In this document: piece by piece, positions 58,433-64,000 of the stretch
How the letters are laid out: each line of letters opens with the position of its first letter
Position numbering within the stretch: position 1 is the stretch's first letter
NCBI GenBank assembly: GCA_024138025.1
Contig: JAMXBD010001575.1
Span: forward strand, 275,537 to 339,536
Origin: Combretum micranthum
Lineage: Eukaryota; Streptophyta; Magnoliopsida; Myrtales; Combretaceae
Direction of reading: 5' to 3'
Length of the DNA: 64,000 bases
Notes under the pieces: generated by a model
What the model saw: the letters and a program-made list of their open reading frames with translations, nothing else
What the model was told of the DNA's origin: nothing
Databases searched by the model: none
Position numbers and translations under genes: made by a program

Positions 58433-60420
58433 AGCTGTCGAGCCTGGATTTTGAAAATCATCCGGTTCATTTCTCCTAACCCGATTCATATTAAACCCTA
58501 ACCCATTTAACATGAATCCTCGACTAGGGGTTAAAAGAAATTTAATTTTTGAAAATTTTTGGAGTCGCCACCCGATATAAATCGGGAAAAAATGAAAGCC
58601 AGGATTAATGGGTCGGTTAATCCTAACTTAGCCACTAGTCTGCGAAAAGTTTGATTTAAAAATCAATTTTTTTAAAAAATACCAGATATCTGAGTTCGGG
58701 GGCTAACCTATTAAAACCTAAGCGGTTACCACTTTAAATTTAAAATTTAGAATTTATATACTAAAAATTCAAAAAACATTTATAAAACAAATATCTACAA
58801 GTTTAATCATGCATTTTTATTTTTATGTATTTTTTCTTAGGATTTAAATATCAACAAACATTTGTATTTTTCCTTTAAAAAAAAACTTATAATATGTACA
58901 AAATGATTATTTCAAAATCAAAACAAAATATATTTTTTCTAATTTTATTGTCGCCCCGTAGGTGCCTACGTACTCGCTAATCGAGATCAGACAAAACGTA
59001 GTTCTTTTATAAAGAACTTAGTTTGTTGATCAATTTTATTTTTTAAAATATTCTCACTTTAAGTTTATTAAATTTTGAATTTTATGAAAACAATTTTGAT
59101 GATCCTATGATCTAATCAATTGAATTTTATTTCATAAAAAATATATTTTTCTAAGTCCAAAAATCATTTTTTCTAAAGAAAAAAACCAATTTATGATAAT
59201 TCATGGCTAATTTAATGCTACATGAAAATCAATTTTGAAAACTTTGAGTATTATCTTTATAGCAAATTTATAAAGATAATTTTGATAAAAACTTAATTAA
59301 CATCATGATTTTAAAAAAAACAATTTTTCTCTTATTATTCAACAACAATTTTGGTTTAAAAAATCTATTATTTTTTTTTTAAAATTCAATAATCATCACA
59401 TATGTTCAGAACATATTCAAAATATATCATAACAAAATTAAAATACAAAAACAAAACATATCATGCATCAAATATATATTTAAAGATCAATTATATGCAA
59501 ATACATATTAAAAAATATCCAAAAATATCAAAAATTGCTAAAACATGTAAATTTATATTAAAAATAATTATTCTAATTTTTCTGGATTTTTCTGAATTTT
59601 TCTGGATTTTTTACGAATTTTTATTGATTTTTTCCTATTTTTTCCTATTTTCCGAAATTAAATATATAATAAATAAATAATTTAATAATACAGACTAACC
59701 TGGACCGTTGGATCTTCTCGGATCAGATCTGGAGCGTCTGATCTGTAGACTAAATCTGGACCGTAGGATCTGATGACTTTCGATCTGGAGCGTTGATTGT
59801 TTTGATCAAATCTGGACCGTCTGATCCTCTGATCAAATCTGAACCGTGATCCTCTGATCAAATCTGGACAGGATCTCTGATCAAATCTGGACAGGATCTA
59901 CTGACTTTTGACCGACGACCGTTGACCGTTGACCGATCACCGTTGACCGACGACCGACCGGGTTGGATTCGGATTTCGGGTCGGATTTCGGTGCTCCGTC
60001 GGGTGAAGAAGACGATCACGGTGGTTTTCGAGCGTTCCTCGGCCGTTCCTGGTGGTTTTCGAAGCCTACAACCTTGTCGGCCCGACGTGGATTGAGGTGC
60101 TGCAGCGGCTAGTGGTGGTGGTTCACTCCCAGAACCACCAGAAGTGGCGGTTCGTGTGGTGGTGCTCGGCGGCGAGGGTTTAAAAAAATTCGAAAATTTG
60201 CAGAACTTCCCAAATGCAAATTCGAGCAATTCTAAACACTATAATCAATCAAGAACACTTCCTAGATGATCCTAACACTCTTTAATTGGATCGAAATCCT
60301 CTCAATCACTTCGAATTTGCAAATTTTGCAATTCGAACACTTTTCTCTCTATTTTCAGATCTCGATCGTGTAGTGCGTGTTTTGTGAAATTGAATTGTGG
60401 TTTCTGCTTGTGGGTGATCC

Positions 60421-60428
60421 TATTTATA
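60421..60428 (-). promoter_or_regulatory. TATA box of the Ogre-like 5' LTR
   Basis: The complement is TATAAATAGG, present in both LTRs (also 47123-47130) and oriented toward the internal genes. Confidence 0.7.
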
Positions 60429-60874
60429 GATTTCGAAACAATTTGTTGTTTCGAAGCTTTGTAATTGTTCAATTTTAGATTCACGAATCGTTATATTTTT
60501 TAAATAAAAACGATTCAAAATTGGGACTCGATTCGTGATTGTTGGTTCAAATTGATCACGAATCTTACGTTTATACATCACAACTCTTCGATTAAGTGTG
60601 TTTAATTTGATTAAAGGACACAATTCGGCCGATTTTAAGATTTGAAAAATCATGTCATTCGAATTTTTTCCAATTTTCATGCCTTAATTAATGTGTCTTT
60701 TGGAATGAAATAATGCACGAATTGTGTGTATATGTGATGTATCCCATGCCTAGTTCGTGTCTGTACAATCAATTTCGAAAAAACACAAAGATTCGTTGCT
60801 CAAATGAGGTCTCAAAGTGGATGAACCGATGTGTCTTTTGGGAAAAAAAATGAACAAAAAAGAGGCAAAATCTG

Positions 60875-60945
60875 CCTTAGGCTAGATTCGAACTTGGGTC
60901 CCCTTGCTTTGTGTCCATGGTCTGATCCGTTAGGCCGTTGGCCTG
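60875..60945 (-). other. tRNA-like B-box stretch in the LTR
   Basis: On the minus strand this segment reads '...ggggacccaagttcgaatct', close to the T-arm/B-box of a tRNA gene (GTTCGAATC). It is also present at 47570-47640 in the other LTR. No full cloverleaf could be drawn, so it is a tRNA-like remnant at most. Confidence 0.4.
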
Positions 60946-61256
60946 TGCCTTGGTCATATAGCTAACCCACTAATACTTAAGACTAATAAAATATATGTTA
61001 TATTAAGCTCAAATGATTATTTATTTTAATTTTTCTTACATATATTTTATTTACATTACTATTATTCATTTAATTATTTTATTATACGTATTTTATTCCT
61101 CTATATTTTTATTTTTTCTATTTTCTCTTTTTTATTATACTATTGTTTATTATTTTTTATTATTATATTTTATATTTTTAATGAACTCAATCATGACATT
61201 AATTTATTCTAAACTTAAGCCTAAATTTTTAATTGGGCAAAAATTGGGTTGTCTAC

Positions 61257-62097
61257 CCATCCTTTAGCCAAGAGTTAAAGACAACATGTACTTTAATTCA
61301 TAGCGCATAAGAAAGGTGGAACTTCCAAAGTGCTATCTGTTCTAGTTTCTTGTTACCTTTGAAGCTTCTCCCTTAAGCAATGCACATGATGGTTATCGCT
61401 TCTTATTTGGTCACCCCTTTGCTTAATAACAGACTTGTTTCTCCTTCACATATTCTCAACTAACATCAAGAAGGACAAAAGTGAAATTCTCCAAGTGCAC
61501 AGCATATTCTATGAACATACCATGGATGCAGATTTTGATGAATTTGCTTTTGTCACACATATCCTAGATGTCTAAGGAGCATTCCTTAAAGCACTCAATG
61601 TAATTCATAAGATCTTCCTTGGGGTGTTGTCTGATATGCCTCATGTTAGTCATTGTCACTCATTCTTATGTGTCAAAGAATTTTCTCAAGAAATATTCTA
61701 CACATAATCCCCCATGAATCAACAGAACCGAGGGCGATATTAACATACTAAGTATATGCCTTCTCCATCAAGGACTTAGAAAATTCATTAAGCTTCAGGT
61801 CCATCATCAAGTCCATAGGCTTCGAGATTCTTAATGAACTTAAGAGGGTGCTCTTTAGCTAACCCTATTTTCTTTGAATTTAATAAACTTTAGATTTATA
61901 GTCCTTCGAATAGGGTTTCTCCACAAGCTCTTCTTGTATGGTCGCATTAGGTTGATGATGCTAGTGGCTTATGTAGTTAACTTGTTTCAATCACTTTTCG
62001 AGGTCTTCCTTCGTCACATTTGACACGAAAGTAGATAATGTATTAACTCCACTTGAGGACTAAGAGTAATGTTGCTAGGTGCAGCTATGCTAGCCAT
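61257..62097 (-). pseudogene. Ty3/gypsy gag pseudogene, truncated by the Ogre-like element
   Basis: The minus strand starts a gag at an ATG (complement of 62095-62097, MASIAAPSN). Downstream it keeps Retrotrans_gag landmarks around 61500-61750: NIALGSVDSWG, CRIFLEKFF, HPKEDLMNYIECFKE and ICIHGM. Many stops and shifts interrupt it. Similarity to gag ends at 61257, where the Ogre-like LTR begins. It differs from the gag of the Ogre-like element, so it is another lineage. Its PBS lies upstream at 62645-62663. Confidence 0.7.
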
Positions 62098-62640
62098 AAG
62101 AGACTAGACATTGCATCTAGAAGAGGAGGAGCTCTGAGATAGACTCTTGCCTCTTCTCTAATAGTAGGTATGGGATCTCTTGGAGTTGGAGGTAGCAAAG
62201 TTTGTAATGGCTCATGGCTAGTATCCTTCTGAGTGGGAATCATAGTTTGTCATGTTAAGCATCATGTAAGGCCTCATATTAAGTACCTTCTGGATAATAA
62301 TAACTGGTGAGTACCAGCTGCTTGCACACCTAGAGCAGGAAAGTTATCTTAGAAGTGTACTTCTTAATGCAGCAATGGTTGTTTCGATTATAACCGGAGA
62401 AAATGCATGAAAAACATTCGAGAATTGGTTAAGAGCCTGGTGTTCTCCTACATAGTGCATACATGAGTGTAGTATTAACAGTAGAAGTTTGTACAACTAC
62501 AGGAGTTTGCATGGCCACAGGAGTGGTGTTGTCCTCAACTGTATGAGCCTGCTCAACACTTAGGATGATTCTCTTGATCTTGGGGTTTGCTTCATGTCCA
62601 ACTCTCTTGCATAGACGGTACCATTATTGTCAATAACTTA
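62098..62640 (-). other. Leader of the right-hand gypsy element
   Basis: This is about 540 bp between PBS and gag ATG on the minus strand. The gypsy polyprotein may have started upstream of the ATG chosen here, since short open stretches continue (for example near 62560-62630). No certain motif is seen. Confidence 0.4.
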
Positions 62641-62644
62641 CTCT

Positions 62645-62663
62645 TCCCTAGTGGAGTTGCCAA
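62645..62663 (-). other. Primer binding site of the right-hand gypsy element
   Basis: The complement reads TGGCAACTCCACTAGGGAA, the same tRNA-Arg-type site as in the Ogre-like element (TGGCGACTCCACTGGGGAC) with a few changes. It lies five bases from the LTR terminus at 62668. Confidence 0.75.
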
Positions 62664-62667
62664 ATAA

Positions 62668-63150
62668 TGTATAGTAGGGTTGCTGCAATTGGTTGATCAT
62701 GGCCGATAAACAGGGCGTCAAACTAAGAGAAGTCTTGAACAGGAAAGGTATGAAAGGAGGAACAAGCAAACCGGGTTTCTCAAGTTGCATGAGTACACAA
62801 TAGATCTCAGTTAGATTTTATATTCTTGACTTATTTTTTGTGAAGTAGTTGCTTTGATATTTCTCTAGAGTATTTCAGTAGCGTTTTCATGTTGCTCTCA
62901 ATATTAATAATATGCATAATTCCTCCAGATGAGAGGAGAAGCGTCTTATTTATATATATCAAAGGCTAATGGTAGCCGTTGGATGACTTGTAAATGAATG
63001 GTTGAGATGAAGTACTTCCTACGATCGTTGAATCTCTTCCATGGATCTAGCGGCTAAAATCTATTCATTTATGTGTATAGGTATGAGATTTCGATATGAG
63101 TCTAGAATAGAAAGAGGGCTTTTATAATATAAAAAGAGCCTATCTTCTTA
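62668..63150 (-). mobile_element. 5' LTR of the right-hand gypsy element (outer end not resolved)
   Basis: On the minus strand the LTR ends ...CTATACA at 62668. A TATATATAAATA box (complement of 62947-62959) lies about 280 bp inside, followed by a TC-rich leader, as expected for an LTR promoter. The start of the LTR to the right could not be found. Confidence 0.6.
62947..62959 (-). promoter_or_regulatory. TATA box of the right-hand gypsy LTR
   Basis: The complement is ATATATATAAATA and precedes a CTTCTCCTCTC stretch. Confidence 0.5.
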
Positions 63151-64000
63151 CTAAAATAGCTCATTTTAAATATAAAATTAAGCCTTATTATTTTCAAAAA
63201 GCATAAATTAGCCTAGAAAGATAATTTTGGTGTTTACTTTCATGCACACAAAAAAACTAAATTAGGTTGAGAGCAAAATGAATTGGTTTGACGATCCCTA
63301 TTTCAAGCCTACCAAGCTAAATTTCCCTATAACCTTCCTTATTGCACTCATCTTCTAGCCCTGCACAAGCCCGAAAGATAGGCTTTGGCATTAAATTAGA
63401 CTTTAAGCCTAATTACCGCAGTGATCCTCTACATTAACTAAAAAAGGAATTTGTCAATTAATCCATATAAAGTTATAGGCCTTTGGAATACATAGAACAA
63501 TATACATATTATCCAAATGGTACAAATTAAAAATAATGATACCGCATTAGCTTTCTCCACTCTTTCCTTAACATTATCCATTTTTCCATTTCCTCTTCTA
63601 CTCTTCCTTGTTTTTAAATAAGTAAAAATGCAATGTCCTTAAACTTACACTACATGTCATATATTTCAGAAAAATTTACATAATACTTACTAGAATATCA
63701 TATAACCAATTGACAATCGCTTCATTTTATTCATTTTTAATTGTATATGATACTTGCACATTCAAACAACTACCAGGCTTACTAGTATGCTAAAGATTGA
63801 GATATATCAAGGTAGATTGAGAATAATTAGGAATTATCAAAATCCGTGTAATAACAAACCATTTTTTTTCGTATTATTTATCTAGAGAATGGGACCTCAA
63901 AATATTCATATTCAGGTAAATCAACAAATTTAGTGCAAAAATCATAGACATGACGAGTATAATCTAGCAGGAAAGTCTAGCTATTATCTTAAAAAAAAAA
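63151..64000. other. Unassigned AT-rich end of the window
   Basis: No reading frame, inverted repeat or repeat boundary was recognised. The first part may be U3 of the gypsy LTR. The window ends in a run of ten A residues. Confidence 0.35.

Larger units (their letters stand above)
45141..61256 (-). mobile_element. Ogre/Tat-like Ty3/gypsy retrotransposon, 16.1 kb
   Basis: Two 2.8-kb LTRs enclose a tRNA-Arg-type PBS, an extra ORF before gag, gag, aspartic protease, RT, RNase H, a second archaeal-type RNase H, integrase, a 3' region of tandem repeats and a PPT, all on the minus strand. The integrase-last order defines Ty3/gypsy. The second RNase H, ORF1, PBS type and great length are Tat-clade features, and the set as a whole fits Ogre best. 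The LTRs are very similar, so the element or its source is young. Coding frames are interrupted mainly by small shifts. The flanks belong to two different elements and no target duplication is seen. Confidence 0.93.
58437..61256 (-). repeat. 5' LTR of the Ogre-like element
   Basis: This LTR of about 2,820 bp matches 45141-47949. On the minus strand it should start TGTAGAC at 61256; the outermost base has changed (plus strand ...TGTCTACCC). TATAAATA (complement of 60421-60428) marks the promoter, which leaves a U3 of about 0.8 kb and a long transcribed R/U5 of nearly 2 kb. Within R/U5 there is a GC-rich open stretch of 123 codons (60229-59858) that is broken in the other LTR. Confidence 0.95.

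Overview
This window is nuclear DNA from a plant with a repeat-rich genome. The evidence is plant-specific LTR retrotransposons: Ty1/copia copies primed by initiator tRNA-Met, a Tat/Ogre-type Ty3/gypsy element with two RNase H domains, and Athila-like remnants, plus plant MITEs and strong AT richness. I found no convincing host gene, rRNA, tRNA or CRISPR array. Almost every base that can be assigned belongs to a transposable element, most of them broken and many nested in one another. The species cannot be named from this sequence.

Layout. 1-11.2 kb: unassigned flank, a 3.1-kb solo LTR (A), degenerate Athila/Tat-like LTR remnants, and an Athila-like gag pseudogene split by a second solo LTR (B). 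11.6-14.6 kb: a minus-strand copia fragment whose LTR carries a 1.56-kb Mutator-like element. 14.6-27.8 kb: a plus-strand copia deletion derivative (gag only, pol lost). Its 5' LTR holds a foldback MITE and a reversed solo LTR (E); its 3' LTR holds solo LTR C and a hAT-like element. 27.95-45.14 kb: a minus-strand copia element whose 3' LTR is split by solo LTR D. That solo LTR is itself split by a hAT-like MITE (8-bp target duplication) and by a complete 7,977-bp plus-strand copia element with LTRs, PBS, PPT and a perfect 5-bp target duplication. 45.14-61.26 kb: a 16.1-kb minus-strand Ogre-like element with two 2.8-kb LTRs, tRNA-Arg-type PBS, an extra ORF before gag, gag, protease, RT, RNase H, archaeal-type RNase H, integrase and a 3' region full of tandem repeats. 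61.26-64 kb: a decayed minus-strand Ty3/gypsy gag, its PBS and part of its 5' LTR, then unassigned AT-rich DNA.

The main points are these. Five solo LTRs of one family occur with no internal sequence, three of them with perfect target duplications. The stack of insertions gives a relative chronology. The Ogre-like element is flanked by two different host elements and lacks a target duplication, so it is a recombinant or an assembly join. Nothing here is clearly an undescribed functional system; the least understood coding piece is the ORF1 protein of the Ogre-like element.
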